From contig NC_092868.1 in the NCBI RefSeq assembly GCF_032062135.1, positions 51,603,798 to 51,667,797 of the forward strand: a stretch of DNA of 64,000 nt. The letters run 5' to 3'. The translations under genes and the position numbers were made by a program. This DNA comes from Pyxicephalus adspersus. Taxonomy: Eukaryota > Chordata > Amphibia > Anura > Pyxicephalidae. Each line of letters opens with the position of its first letter. Position 1 is the stretch's first letter. Below, piece by piece: positions 48,027-61,300 of this stretch. The notes under the pieces were generated by a model that searched no databases, was not told the DNA's origin, and worked only from the letters and a program-made list of their open reading frames with translations.

Positions 48027-48727
48027 ATTGTAACTTATCCACCCCTCTATGTTTATATGGTTCAGTCAAAAACAGCATTCACAGATTCCCCCATCTAGGT
48101 TTTGGTATTCTGTGATTCTGGCAGGTGGAGGGGATATTTCTGTATAAGGCATAGATAGCGATAGGTTTGCTTACTATATTTCTACAAATCCCCAATACCA
48201 ATCTTCTGTGGTCAATGTATTTCATGATTATCAACAGCCTACATTCAGCATTTGGAAAACATACAGGAAACACTCTCTATCCATCATTTCCCTTGGTTTT
48301 ATTGTCAGGGCAATCATGTGTCACTACCCATACCAATACAAATCCGCCATATACAGTAAAAAAAAAAGTTGGCTTAAAAGAGTCCTCCAAAGAGAACACA
48401 AAACTCTTAGGAATGCAAAGGGAAAATTCAGTCTGTATACATGTCCACATATATATTTTTTTCCTGAATGCTGTGTTGAGAAAAATAATAAGGTTACAAG
48501 ATGTTTTTGACCCTGAGCAATGTGTTGCTTGTATGTCCCCAGAAGAACCACTGCACACATGCAGCTCCCCCTCCTCCTCTATTACGATTAGAACCATGGC
48601 CTTATAAATTGTAGTTTAGAGCAAAAAGAAACAGGAAGTGCACGCTAGCTGGCAATAAATGGTTATCAAATACATCAAACTGCAGAATTACAATTGTAAA
48701 CAGAAGGACAAATTCAAAGTCCCCACA

Positions 48728-49385
48728 CAGCTGCTGTGACCATGAGAGGTTCCTACCATGTTCACTGGGTCCTCCAGTCTGGATAATTGCTGTGCCCATT
48801 ATGAGGGCCTCCTACATTTCCTGCACTGGTATCTGGGTCTGTAAACCTCCTGTGCCAAATGTGTAAAGAACTCTCAGCATCCCTGCACACAGATACCTGG
48901 TCTGTTCCCTTGTTGTGCCAATTATGAGGTATACCCACTGTTCTAAGTTTCTTGGTCTATATACCTGCTGTTCCTATTTATAAGGTGCTCCCACCATCAC
49001 TGTATTGAGTTCCAAGGTCTGTACACCTGCTGTCCACTATGAGGGGCCCTTACCATTTCTGTACTAGGTTCCTGGGTCTGTGCACCTGCATGCTGTGCCC
49101 ACTATTAGGAGCTCCCACCATCCCTGGGCTGAGATGCCAGGTCTAAATACTTGCTTGCTGTGCCCATTATGTGGCTATACCAACATTTGTGTGTGAAGTT
49201 CTCAGGTCTGTCTGCTGTGCCCATTTATGAGGAGCTCCCACCATCCATGCACTAAGTTCCTGAGTCTGTACACCTGCTTTGCCATTAAAAGGGGTTCCCA
49301 CCATCTTTGCTCTGACTTTCCAAGGTCTGTACAAATGCTGTGCCCATTTTAAAGGGCTCCCACTATCCCTGATCAGAGTTAACAG
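48728..49385. repeat. Degenerate ~60-bp tandem array
   Basis: About ten units of the form GCTGTGCCCATTATGAGGAG, CTCCCACCATCCCTGCACTG, AGTTCCAGGTCTGTACACCT, with indels. The period wanders between about 55 and 75 bp. Confidence 0.8.
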
Positions 49386-50321
49386 TTTATATTATTCAGC
49401 AGGAAGTCAGTCGTGTATAGCAAAAAACTTCCTCACAGTATCAGAATTCAATCTTAAATACTCCTACACATTTTTTTTTCTTTTTACAATGTCACAAATC
49501 GTTTTTTTGTATAACTGAGATGAATATATATTGGTTTTGCCTTTTAATTTCACCAAAACTGGCCAGCACCAGAGGGTTGTGGCCTCATGGGATGCTGGAT
49601 ATGGATGTGTCAGCAGTCACGTGCACAATGTAAGATGAAGCCAAACCCCTTAAGGACGTGCAAAGTGACCCATTCCCAAAATCAGCATTTGATAGACCAA
49701 AAGAAAAAAAAAGTTTGTAAAGGTGCAGAAACAACAGCCAAGACTTCGATTAAATCGAAATTAATGTGTGAATTAAATGAATACGTGAGGAGCGATATAA
49801 CACAATACAACATTCCTGTGATACAACATACAGGAATGGAACAACACTAATCTACTGCTTAACCCCCCATAGGGCTCACATTCCATTACACAGCAAAGTG
49901 ACGACACTGAAAAAAATTAACACTTTTTAGGTACTGCTATTGCTGGCAATCAGGTGGCCACATAAATGTATATAATGATGGGTCTCTCATTTTACCTTTC
50001 ATACAGCACCTACAAGTGACAGCGAGTTTTAACGAAATGGCACCCAGAGCTGGTGCAATGTTTTTTGGCAGCTTGTCACTGTGTATGTAAATGAATATAC
50101 AACAACAGACATGATAGAATTCTAAAACATAACATTCACCTGTCAATCTGTACTTTCCATGCATCACACAATGCCCTGCTATTAGCGTGCAAACAGACTT
50201 TTCAGAAATAAACTCCCCACCATCCCCAAAGCATTGCTCTTTGTATTTGCTATGTCGATAGGGGGGTCACTACCTTCCTACTATTCCATCCTCTCTTAAG
50301 AAGTGAGAGGGAGGAGGTACA

Positions 50322-50651
50322 CATCTGTATTATTATTATTATTAGTATTTTCTATAGTGCCGACAAATAATTTAGCGCTGCACAAAGTCCACAGTCATGT
50401 CACTAGCTGTCCCTCAAAGGAGCTCACAATCTAATGTCCCTGCCATAGTCATATGTCTGTAATACAGTCTAAGGTTAATTTTGGGGGGAAGCTAATTAAC
50501 TTAGCTGTGTTTTTGAAATGTGGGAGGAAACCCATGCAAACATGGGGAGAACCTGCAAACTCCATGCAAATAGTGTCCTGGCTGATATTTGAACCTCAGA
50601 CCTAGCGCTGCAAAGGCCAGAGTGCTAACCACTGAGCCACTGTGCCACCCT
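50322..50651 (-). mobile_element. tRNA-headed SINE
   Basis: The best-preserved copy: the tail (ATTATT)n plus TATAGTGCCGACAAATAATTTAGCGCTG is at the low end, the body has GGAGGAAACCCATGCAAACA and TGGGGAGAACCTGCAAACTC, and the head is at the high end with TTTGAACCTCAGACC and GTGCTAACCACTGAGCCACT. Confidence 0.8.
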
Positions 50652-52392
50652 GTAACAAATTGTGCAATTTTGCTGGTTTACTGCAGGAGTATGAAAGTTG
50701 TAGATGGGCCCCCAGACATCTCTGGCCATCCATGGGGCCCTAGGCTCCTGTTTAGGGCTGATCTGATGCAAGTAGCCAAGCGATTTATTAGCAGCAGTGT
50801 TCTCATCACATTGATGTCAGCTTCCATCTTGCACACTCCACTCTCTGGCCCATACCATTTACTCCAATGTACATCTCCAACTTATGTCGATGCAATACTA
50901 AGAAAAATAGTATCCACAGACCATCAATAGGGGGATTATCACCAACAACAGGATTTAAATCTTACCCAAAAATGCTCCATCAATGCAATTACGCCATAGG
51001 CCACACAATCCCTTAGAAGTTGGCCCAGGGGTTAGCACACCACAATGTACAGATGTAAATGTGCGGGTCGATGCTATCTGACCAAGTACATAAGTGATTC
51101 ACAAAATTTAATTTTATTTTTTTTAAGTTAAGCTACATACAGACTTTAGATTTTGATTGGGTTCTTTCTTTTCAAGCAAAGAATTTAGCGCATTTAGCGT
51201 CCGTCTAAGTCAAATCACTAATTGACCTACCACTATTGACTAATGATTTTTTACCTACACACAGCGGCGCTCCTCCTTCCTGTCCTCGACCTCTGATCTC
51301 TATAGAACAGATTGCTCTGAAGTCTATATAGTGATTGTTTCTTTCAATGACATCCAAATCTGTGTAAGATATTTTCTAATGACTTTAATTAACTTCCATT
51401 TCAAGTTTAAGACACACAACGCAGACCCTGTCTGGTAGGCTTGCAATGAGGTAGGGGGACCTGTCAGAGCTAGGCAGCTATTTGTGCATAGCAGGAAGAT
51501 AAAGCAGCACTATGATACTAATTTTTTTTTTTTTTACAGGACATCTTTCTATAGGACGTGTGAATCTTAACAAAGGCAGTTTCCCTTTAAATTTCTACTA
51601 ATGTTTAAAAATGAAAGTAAAAAAAAAAAAACAAAAAACAAAAAAAAAGTATCAAAACAAATGAATGTTTCACTTAAAATATTTTCCTAGTTTACATAAA
51701 GGAGCTCCCAATGAAATCATATCAGGTGGGATAAGGGGATCAACAAAACAGGACCATGTCGCAATAACAACCGCCATTGCTGTAACCCCATGTCACCCGC
51801 CCCCGCATAGGGTAAATTGCACACATGGAAATAGAAATATCTGCCGTGTTAAAGAATAATTTGACATCACAGAGAATAATAAAAAATAGGAAATATTTTG
51901 AAAGCTTTTGATACCACACGAGGTGCAGACGTCTTAGGCTCAGATCCAAGTCGCCCTCTGTGCCCAGGTCTAAAATGGCGCACATGCGGAAGTCTTTACA
52001 TGACCAGCGTTTCTCCCTGTAGTTTGGCCGACCGTATCATTTCCTATTTGTCCAAAGGATGCTCCAGTAAAGGTTACAAAAATAAAAGTAAACGTTGCTT
52101 CAATCTTTAGTAATTTCAATAAAACAAGCTCGGCATCTGCAGAGGAAGTGTTTTCTTTCTTTAAAGCAAAGGATAAAACAGAATATTTATATATTGTGTG
52201 AGTTTCGGTTTAATTAAGAGATGTGGCGTGCTCATCTGTGTGGTCATAAGGGGTGAGAACATTGCTGGTCACGTGACTTCATTCATTCTAAGGAAGAGTC
52301 CTCATTTAAGGTGGATTTGTAACTAATATACTGCTGTATGCAAACCACCCCGAGGCTGGTATATAACATTGCCTGAAATAAGAGCTGTCTGG

Positions 52393-52800
52393 GTTGCTCA
52401 CAGCAACCGATCCGGCACATTTTTTTATTTTTTTGCAAGCTTTCTTTTTCTTACACAAATACTGCTGCAATGATTATACACATAAGGAAAAGGAGAGCAG
52501 TTGTTGTTCCTTGCAAGAATATTTCCACTGCAAGACAGACATGAATAAAAGAATGTGACCAATTGCTATAGGCAACAGGTCCAGTATTTGTGTAGCCCTG
52601 CATTCATTTGCTGGCCCCTTTAACGAAGCCTCATAGCAAAATATCTTTAAAAACGTATGTATGAGGCCTGATAAAACGGAGCTTTGGGCCTCCCAAGTGG
52701 CTTTGTTGCCCATAGCAACCCTGTTGCAGCAATTTACCAGTAGCTGGGATTGTAGCACAAGGCCTAAATTAACAAAAAGAGGTGTGTTGTCCTTAGCAAC
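52393..52800. promoter_or_regulatory. Cluster of RFX X-box-like sites upstream of TA-p73
   Basis: Three inverted-repeat sites fit GTNRCC-N3-RGYAAC: 52705-52719 GTTGCCCATAGCAAC (12/12), 52393-52407 GTTGCTCACAGCAAC (11/12) and 52786-52800 GTTGTCCTTAGCAAC (11/12). A weaker one has GGCAAC at 52571-52576. RFX factors drive ciliary genes, and p73 works in multiciliated cells. However, GTTGCCCATAGCAACC is also a recurrent motif of amphibian repeats, so a transposon origin is a real alternative. Confidence 0.4.
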
Positions 52801-53330
52801 CATCATCTCTCCTTTAATCATAAAGTTCCAGACACAAAGGTAACCAAACGGAGCCACTGGTTGTACTTCGGCCAGGATCAGTAAAAGCCGAAGGATCAGT
52901 ACACAAGGTGGAGAACTTTACACTAGTGGTACACCCACCTAGGACGGGCACCGATGGCAAATGAAAAGGGCCAGGCCCAAAGCACAGGCATTGGACACAT
53001 GCCCGACGGCGGCATCGTTATTACAGCAAATGATCCAAAATAGCCACAGGTCTGTTCTTTATTTTTTTTTTTTTTAATATCAATGGTTTCATTACGTTTC
53101 AATGACACCAACAAGCTATGCCACATGATGAGACAAAGAGAAAGCACATTTTCACTTTTAAAATGGATGCCAGTTCACACAGATATAAGAAAATGGCTAC
53201 CACAGAGTAAAAAAAGAAGAATCCACAGATCGGGCCATGTGCAAACTGGAGATCCTGGGCTTTTCACCTTCTAACCATCTCTAAACTATACAGAGCCAGA
53301 TCCAATCTCCTAACTTTAGCTGCTACAGAC

Positions 53331-53374
53331 ACACACACACATAAATATATATATATATATATATATATATTCAT
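53331..53374. repeat. (CA)n/(TA)n microsatellite
   Basis: A short ACACACACAC run followed by about 26 bases of ATATAT. Confidence 0.85.
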
Positions 53375-53507
53375 ATACATTGTATATGTGTTTGATCTAT
53401 ATATCACTTGTATGCAATGTATTCTTCACATAGATTTCCTCCCTGGGGTGGCTTTGAGGCATGATGCGCCATCAGCAAAAATAAGGGGGTCATTCGCATT
53501 AAAAATC

Positions 53508-53532
53508 GTAAAAAAAAAAAAAAAAAAAAAAA
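53508..53532. repeat. Poly-A tract
   Basis: A run of over 20 A with no recognisable retroelement body before it. Similar tracts occur at 46489-46511 and (as T) at 1363-1385. Confidence 0.85.
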
Positions 53533-54163
53533 TGGTACCCTTCTTCCTTACCTCCCTTCCTCAAAAAATCCAATATTCTGTATCACACCCATAAAAAACT
53601 TTTTAACGGCTGTGGCATTCCTATATAACGTCGCCATCACACACACGTACACCATATACACTGAATGTGGCATCTTACTGAAAAACGCCCAGCAAAAGCT
53701 AAAATGATTCCAGCTTATCGAGTTCACATACTTTTTATATTTATAAAGTTGGTCACAAACAGCTGTGAGGATATAGACGTTATGAAACATATAAAATAAA
53801 AGCGTTCTTTAGAAATAACCGGATCATATACTGGACACAGGCAGCAAATTAGAAACAACAGGCTCCATAGGCAGGTTTTGTATCCAGAGATCACATACTG
53901 GCCATGTTTTTTTTTTCACAAAGACAAAGACACCAGCAGCAATTTTGTAGATTTCACTTAAAACCAAACAGTTAAAAAAAAAAAACCTCTTTATCACCAG
54001 ACACATGTTCATGGTAACTTCCCCGCAATGATATTGATAATGATTAATATATGCAGAGCGGTGTTACAGAGCACAAATAAAATGCACAGCCACGTGTTTG
54101 TCAACAAGCCAGCAGAATGAACTATCCAAACGTTACAACCTTGATGAGGTGCCGCTCCATTGT

Positions 54164-54190
54164 CCCCCCCCCCCCCCCCCCCCCCCCCCC
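54164..54190. repeat. C27 homopolymer
   Basis: 27 consecutive C on the plus strand, so G27 on the tp73 coding strand. It could form G-quadruplexes and is prone to length error in sequencing. Confidence 0.9.
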
Positions 54191-54952
54191 ACGACAAAAT
54201 AAAAATAAAGTGATTATGTCACAGGAGACTTAATAAGATAAAAGAACAATTCACGTAGCCGTGTGTTCCATGCAAACCCCCAATTACATTTTTTCATTTG
54301 ATGTTTTTATGACACTTTGCATTATCAAATGTTTTTTTTATGTTTGTCACAGCTGTAATTTGTAACTTATGAACTCACCCTGTTTCCATTGATATGGCAG
54401 AGGGTTTCTTATTGGCTGGAAATACCCTCTTCGTGGTTCTAATTATTTTTAGGGCGCCTGATGACGCTCATTTATACTCCGTGGGCGGCACAATCACCAA
54501 ACCACGTGACCTTTTTTGTCATCAAAAGTTTTAAGGACGTTTTTAAAACTTCCACTTTTGCTATGATGCTTTGGGCCAGGGAGCTTTGTGATGATAACAG
54601 TGAAGATGTGTTCAGGAAAAGCCGTGTCATGGCTTTCAGTATTAATAGCATGTGTTTGTCTAGACCTCGGGCCTGTAACCTGTGTATGAGAGTTGGCTGT
54701 CTAAATCCAAAACTACAGTAGCTGTGTTATTAGCTGGCTTCAAAGAGAGCCTGTCACAGAACACCATACATGCATGTGTAGTATTCTCAGATTACTGGTT
54801 GCCTGTTACTTCCACAGCAGTGATGTCTATCTCTAACTTGCTGCAGCTTGTAGTACAGTAGCTTTTGCAGGGCAAAATTAGGCTTTTTTAGGTTGCTAGT
54901 GCCCTGTTAACGGAGTTAACCCCCCCCTCCTCTGGTAGGTAAATTTGTAGAT

Positions 54953-55320
54953 TTAAAGTGGAACTAAATTTAAGGCAAGTCATTTATTGCAGAAGGAGAA
55001 AGCAATGTCCTTTCTGCAATAAAAGAAACATACCTGGGGGATTGCAATGTTTTCTTTAATATATTCACAGCTCAGTGTACACTGCCTGGTATCCTGGCAT
55101 ACCCCTCCCTGGTGATACCCCTAAATGACTTAACTCCTGTGCACATGTGCAGAAGTTACATCCCACCTGGCCAATAAAGATAGTGAAAGATCAGAGGACC
55201 AGATGAAGGTGCCCAAGATGGGGAAAAGGACAGATGAGTGTAATAGAAAATTGCAATCAGCCAGGTAAATTTATATTGTTGCAGAACAGACATTGACCAT
55301 CCTTTCATGAATTATATTAA
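54953..55320. repeat. AAAGTGGAACTAAA-type interspersed repeat
   Basis: TTAAAGTGGAACTAAATTTA, CATTTATTGCAGAAGGAGAA and CTGGCCAATAAAGATAGTGA parallel the blocks at 21.5-21.8 kb. The right end is diffuse. Confidence 0.45.
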
Positions 55321-58300
55321 TTATATTGGTACAGTAAAACAGTGACCAGGTCATGAGTGTCTATGGGTCAATAATACACATGGGGGAGTTTTAGTCTGTC
55401 TGATCTCACAGAAAAGCAACTGAAGCACATATTGCCTACTTCATATGAGGCCTTCTGTGAAACCTGTTGTGAATTTGTGGAAGGGGTTGGAGACAATGCT
55501 GCAGGAGTTCTAGTCATGTGTATGGCTGTTTACAGTATATCTTAACCCGAAACTATTGGAAAGCAGCCGAAGACAGAGCTCTTACCAGTCATGATGGTTC
55601 TGGGCCTTGGCTCTTTTATTGGAAAACAACATAAATAAAGAGACAGGTAATTACATCATTATTATGTATCTCTACTAGAAAGAATTATACATTATGCAGA
55701 AATAAAACATAATGGTAAAACACCTACTGGTAGAACTAATAATTACAGAATAATATAGGGCTTATGGCTGTTGCACTTATGTCTGTATAAACACCATGCC
55801 AATATAAACATTTTTGGCTTGTTGTTTTTGGCTTAGTGTAGGGGGGGGGGGTTGGTTACCCCCAGCAAGTAAAAAAAACTCTATGAAGTGAAGGAAAATC
55901 TCTGCTAAAGCAGTTCTTAACAGGTACCCCTATGCTCTATTGAGGTGTAATATTGAGCTATAATTTTCCTATCTTTTAATATATTATAGCTCCCATAAAC
56001 AGAAAGTAGAGCCAGCGGCACCAAGTTGCTTTAGTGCTACTTTACAATAATGCCAGTTGTATTATAACTAAATATTATATTTGGTTGTACTCTGTTCTGA
56101 TAATGGAAAGAAGGTAAGAATTCGGCATGTTAGGCCCTACCTGCTCCCTTGTAGAGGAACCTGTTGAAATTGTTGCAGACATGAGCGGCATGTTCTTGCG
56201 AAACAGCTTTCACTGCCTGAGAGCCATGTAGCGTCCCGGTCTCCTAGGCAATAACATTGAGACTACTGACGAAGAGGTGAAAGTGTGGCTTGATTTGTAT
56301 GCTCTTTCCTGGAACACTGAGCACATACAAACTGGGAGTGTTATGCTTGGCTTAGAAGAAGCCTCTGAATTCCAGAGAACACGCCAAGTTTAGATTATCT
56401 GCTCACTCGTACCTATTAAATGCTGCACACGCCATGTGATGCATGGGTTTGGAAGTTGGGGTTGCGGTGTGGCCCATGTATCATGTACAATCACATTTTC
56501 ATATGGTTTGACTTCCTCACTTGCTAGCTGGAGCTGCAAATTGGTGCTTTGTTCACACTAGCAATTGAGATAATGCAGAATTCTAGCCATCGAGTGACAC
56601 CCATTAGGTAAAGTAAAGATGTGCTCAGGTTGATTCTGACAAAGTGTTTTTAGCATGATAGATGCCAGTGTGTGACAACAGGAAGCACAACAAAAGCAGA
56701 ACTCTCTGGGCCTATATTTATGAAAATGTAGTTATGTCAGAACCCCATACGAGTCTGTGGAAATGCAAAAAGCAGCTGAAGATGCTAGGAAAGCAGTAAA
56801 AAGGCATCTGAAATTAGTTCAGAATGATTTTTTAAACATCCTAAATTGGTGAAAAAACATGGCAGATTTTCCTATTGAAGCCCATTGACACAAGCTGATT
56901 AAGCTTTTTTTTTGAAGCTCAGAAGTTGGTCAAATGCACTTGATGAACTCAAAATGATCACGTTAAATGCAGTTTGGAAAAACACTCCATTTGCCCATAA
57001 AAAAAAGCCCCAAATCCACAGACACAGGTCCTTTTAGGCAGCCTTTCCCTCAATCCAAACCTAAGACATAGCAGTTCAGTAGGGGTCACTGCTTTGATCA
57101 TTGATCCTTGTGTGAAAATGTACCCTTGAGCTACTGAGATCTGTACACAACAGGCTTTACATCAATAATGATCAGGACACAAAAAAAAACACAAATGCAT
57201 ATGCGGACTGCACTTACAAAAAATATTTTTACAAAGCATTTCTAGTTTTATTTTGATGATTGCTGTGAAGCTATAGATTAAAATGACGAAACAAATATGT
57301 CATTGTATACACACCACAAACCTACAACCCCTATTTTCACCATTATGGAATTATGTCATTATTACAGTGTGGGTACTTTTACCAAAGTGACCTGGATTAG
57401 GATTTAGTGATCTTTTAAAGGATAGGACTACTCAATTGGCAGTAATGAGGATCACATTAGGAATTCACGGTGCTAACACTGGTGAATATTATGCATACAG
57501 GCCTCATACCTGTGAAAATATGACTGTTTTACATCATGAAACAAGAAGTGAAAGAAATTGATGCTGTGTAAAACAAGCTGTTTAAGCCTTGGGGACCCAG
57601 TAATCTCACACTACTCTCTTCTCTCTAAACAATTAGTGAGAGCTGGTGTCTAGGGGCATCTGTGAATGAGCTAAATAAATGTTCACTTTACAAGACAATC
57701 CACTCAATCAGGAGACAAAAAGCTCTGCAAACAGAGGATCTGTAAAGCAGACATAGAACAATAAAGGAAGTCTAAATCTTTCCCTATGTATAAGGGAATG
57801 TTTTCACCATCATGAAATAGCGCTATCTAAGTCTATCTAAATCTAAGTAAATACACCTCTGACTTGTCACAATACACAACAATATATTATTTTTTTAAAG
57901 ATCTTTTAAAAGCATCCAAACCTAAATGACTGTACCTGCAGATTTTGCTGGAGGCAGGAAGAAGCAATTTCCCAGTCTGCTTTCCCTTAGTAATCAGATT
58001 GCAACATTGTAACTTTGTAGAAAGTCACAAGAATCAATGATATTTTTTTGTGATCAAACCCAAACAAAGCACATGCGTTCAACATGGAGCCAGCATCTCA
58101 GTCCAGGAAGTAGATTATGATCCTGGATGATGCCTGAACAAGGATAGCAATATCCTCAACCGTGCTCGCAAATCCAGTCCTCAGAAAACACTGTGTAACA
58201 ACCCATACAGTAAGGTACTTGGATACTTTTGACACCATTTCATGAACCCAGGAAAGAGAAGAATAAGAACCACTTTCCCTCTATCGCACAAGTAGGATGG

Positions 58301-61300
58301 AAATCACATTTTAACAACATTGCACATAATAAATTCTGCATGTGATGACATGATCATTTTTAAAGATTATGTATAGCATTTTCAAAATAGATTTTTTTAT
58401 AGTGCTCAGGTTAAAAAAAATGTTAAACTATTACTTCTATTTTGTACATATTATTATTATTGCTTTTTACACCTGAGTAAATTACCCATCTCTTAGCCAA
58501 GTCATTTTGCTGTTGGATCATTAATAGCATAATATTGGAGCTCCTATCCTTCATATCAAAGCTGAGAGTCACAGAGGAGAAGAGAAGAGCTCCATATGTG
58601 TTCCTTTCGGTCCCCCTCTTCCTTTGGCAAGAACTAGGATTGAAATAGAAGACCAAGTTGATTGGATACTGAACCAACTAAAAGACATGTTCAATTTGCT
58701 TTATTCCTACATTTTGACAGTGGATGCATTTTTATGCATTTTCAGAAAAAAAAAATACTTTTTTTTATGTTAGTGTTGTTTACGTAACTCTGTAACTGTG
58801 CATTTTGCTGTTTTCCTCCAGCATTTAGAAGCTCTTTAACAAAAAAAAACCAAAAAAAAAAAAAAAAAACACAAAAACTTCAAATATACTTTGGCAGTTT
58901 AATTATTTATATATATATATAGCTTTCACAATGCAAAGATATGACTTGCAGATTCTCTATAATGACTACCTGGGTTCAGATGGGAATACAGAATGCATTA
59001 CCACTGAAACACTGCCTACAAGTCTCACTGGCACATATTCTAGGCCTGAACAGTTTTCTTTGAATAAAATACCAATAAAGAACAAGGGACATCTGCCACC
59101 ATAAAAACTCCTGTAGTTCAATGCTTACCAGGCTACCTGACCTTTCCCTATATACAACCCAACACGGGTGTGACCACAAGCCATACTCCAATTTATTCCT
59201 TTGCTTGAAAATGTGACCTATGGCCAACCTATTTCTTTTTTCTAATTTATTTGATCTGTAAACAAATTAGGTCTTTGTTTGCCCATGTCTCCTTGTTAAT
59301 TTGCAGTCTCCTGAAAGCCAGTGGAAATGATGACAAGTTGGAGGCTATGATAATGCAGAGAAATAATTAGTCTGAATGCAGTCTGAGGGTAGAAATTAAG
59401 GAAAACAGTGCATGTTGGGGCATGCTTTTGTGAAGAAGAAAAAAATAAAGATAGGAGACTGTTAATTACCGGAAGGTTTTGTTGACAAAGTTGGGACTAC
59501 TGGGAGAATAATAAGTGGAAATAAAATAGAAAATGGAGCTCTAATCACACGTTGTTAGCTACCATATCATGGCTGAAAGCTGGCGGACGATATGCACATG
59601 TTGGTCATTACAATAACACAGATATGGCAAAGAATGATTAAAAATCACCTACCCTCATTGTAATATCCCTATTGGTTTGATGCAAATAATAAAATGTTTT
59701 TAGGAGTTTTATATGCCAATATAAAAGGTCAATTTATTGAACAGAAACAGACGATATGATGCCCAGCATTAGAATCAAGTGTTCAGAGTCTTTCTGTCAC
59801 CCTTGGCAGCTATCTGCACCTCCTGCAATTCTAACGCTCTACTTCAAAGTAGTCAGATATAAGTGGGGTTTCCAGCTAATAGAGGTAACAGCAGTAGCAC
59901 ATGAATTTAGAAATGTATAGATCAATTAAGGGAGAATATGGCCCTAAAATAGCTTTAACAACCACCCCTACCCTACCTTTTCTCTTCAATCAACATTAGT
60001 ACACATTGCAACATGTACAGACACACATTCCCCTATGCACTGTCTTTGAGTGCCTACAAATGGACACCACCTTGGTGCACAGCTCTGAACAATTCCACTA
60101 AGTTGGGTTCTTTCGACATCAACTGGGCCTAACTCTTCGTCTATGTAGACTTATGGGTGGTATGGATCTGAACAGTACTTTTATTTTTACAATGGATGAC
60201 AAGTTTATAGTACTTCATTTTTTAAAACCTGTAATCCATTACCACTACGCTCCTTCAATGTTCATATATAACACAAGCAAATGTGCAGAAATAGAAACGT
60301 GTGAATTGTATAAAAGGGTAAAGCACATCGCTGCCTTTTGTATCCAAGGAAACTTATATCAGGTGCTTCCCCAAAGTTGTCCATCCCTCCTCCTTGGCTT
60401 CTTTTACAAAACAATTGTTTGAAAACCTATTAAACCATCTCACTTTAATTGATATGAGCTAGAGTCAATAAATTACATTTAGAAAAGAGTTTATGATAGG
60501 CTGACCAACTGACTGTTGGTGTCGGTTAGAAAAAAGGGAATGGAGTATTTTTATATATGGTGAGATGACCTGTACCTTCCTCATGCCTTTCCCATTACTT
60601 AAAATGTCCTAGAACACAGAAAAATGCTTTTGTCTTTACAGTAAAAGTGTATATTTGGTTTTGACAGAACCCACTCTGTAGAATACATTAAGACATCCTA
60701 TTATATTTCCTTCCAATTACAACTACCAGCACAGAAGTTAAATCATATATCTTATTGTAGTGTCTGTAGTAAATACATCCAAATGACTGCCCTAACGCAG
60801 CAAGAACACCTGCCTCAATGACTGTGCACCTCCCGAGGTGCAAACTCCCAGGGTGCTCTTTCTACACGGAGAATCATCAGAGAGACAATTAATTTCAGTA
60901 GACACAGCCAAGGTAACAAAGAGAATTGAATCTCCAGATGTAACTCGCACAGAACAAGATGTTCTCACACGACCAGGGGATAGGGAGTAAAAAAGCCTTA
61001 AACTGTATGTATAACCAAAATGTTTAGCTTTGGATAGGGTAAATTGCAATTTGAATCTTTATTAAGTTTTTCATTGCTGTCTGCTTCCTCATTTTTTTGC
61101 CTTGGAGACCATTTGGATATACCATTTGCAGTGATCACTAGAATAGGAAGCTAAGAGAAAACTTCCAAAAGGTGAATTTGTTCTGGACTTGTCAAAAATA
61201 GAGTTTGAGGAGATCCATACTTTTCAGTTATATATAAAGGTTGGTAAGTATGTGGTAGTGCTGGTCTAGTAAAGGTGTGAATTAGATTTGCATGTGGATA

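Noticed and set aside
53508..53532. The poly-A run as the end of a retrocopy or LINE.
   Set aside because: No coding remnant, polyadenylation signal or target duplication was seen beside it.
60153..60422. An 89-residue frame (MGGMDLNSTF...).
   Set aside because: No family resemblance, no splice context, and a length expected by chance in AT-rich DNA.
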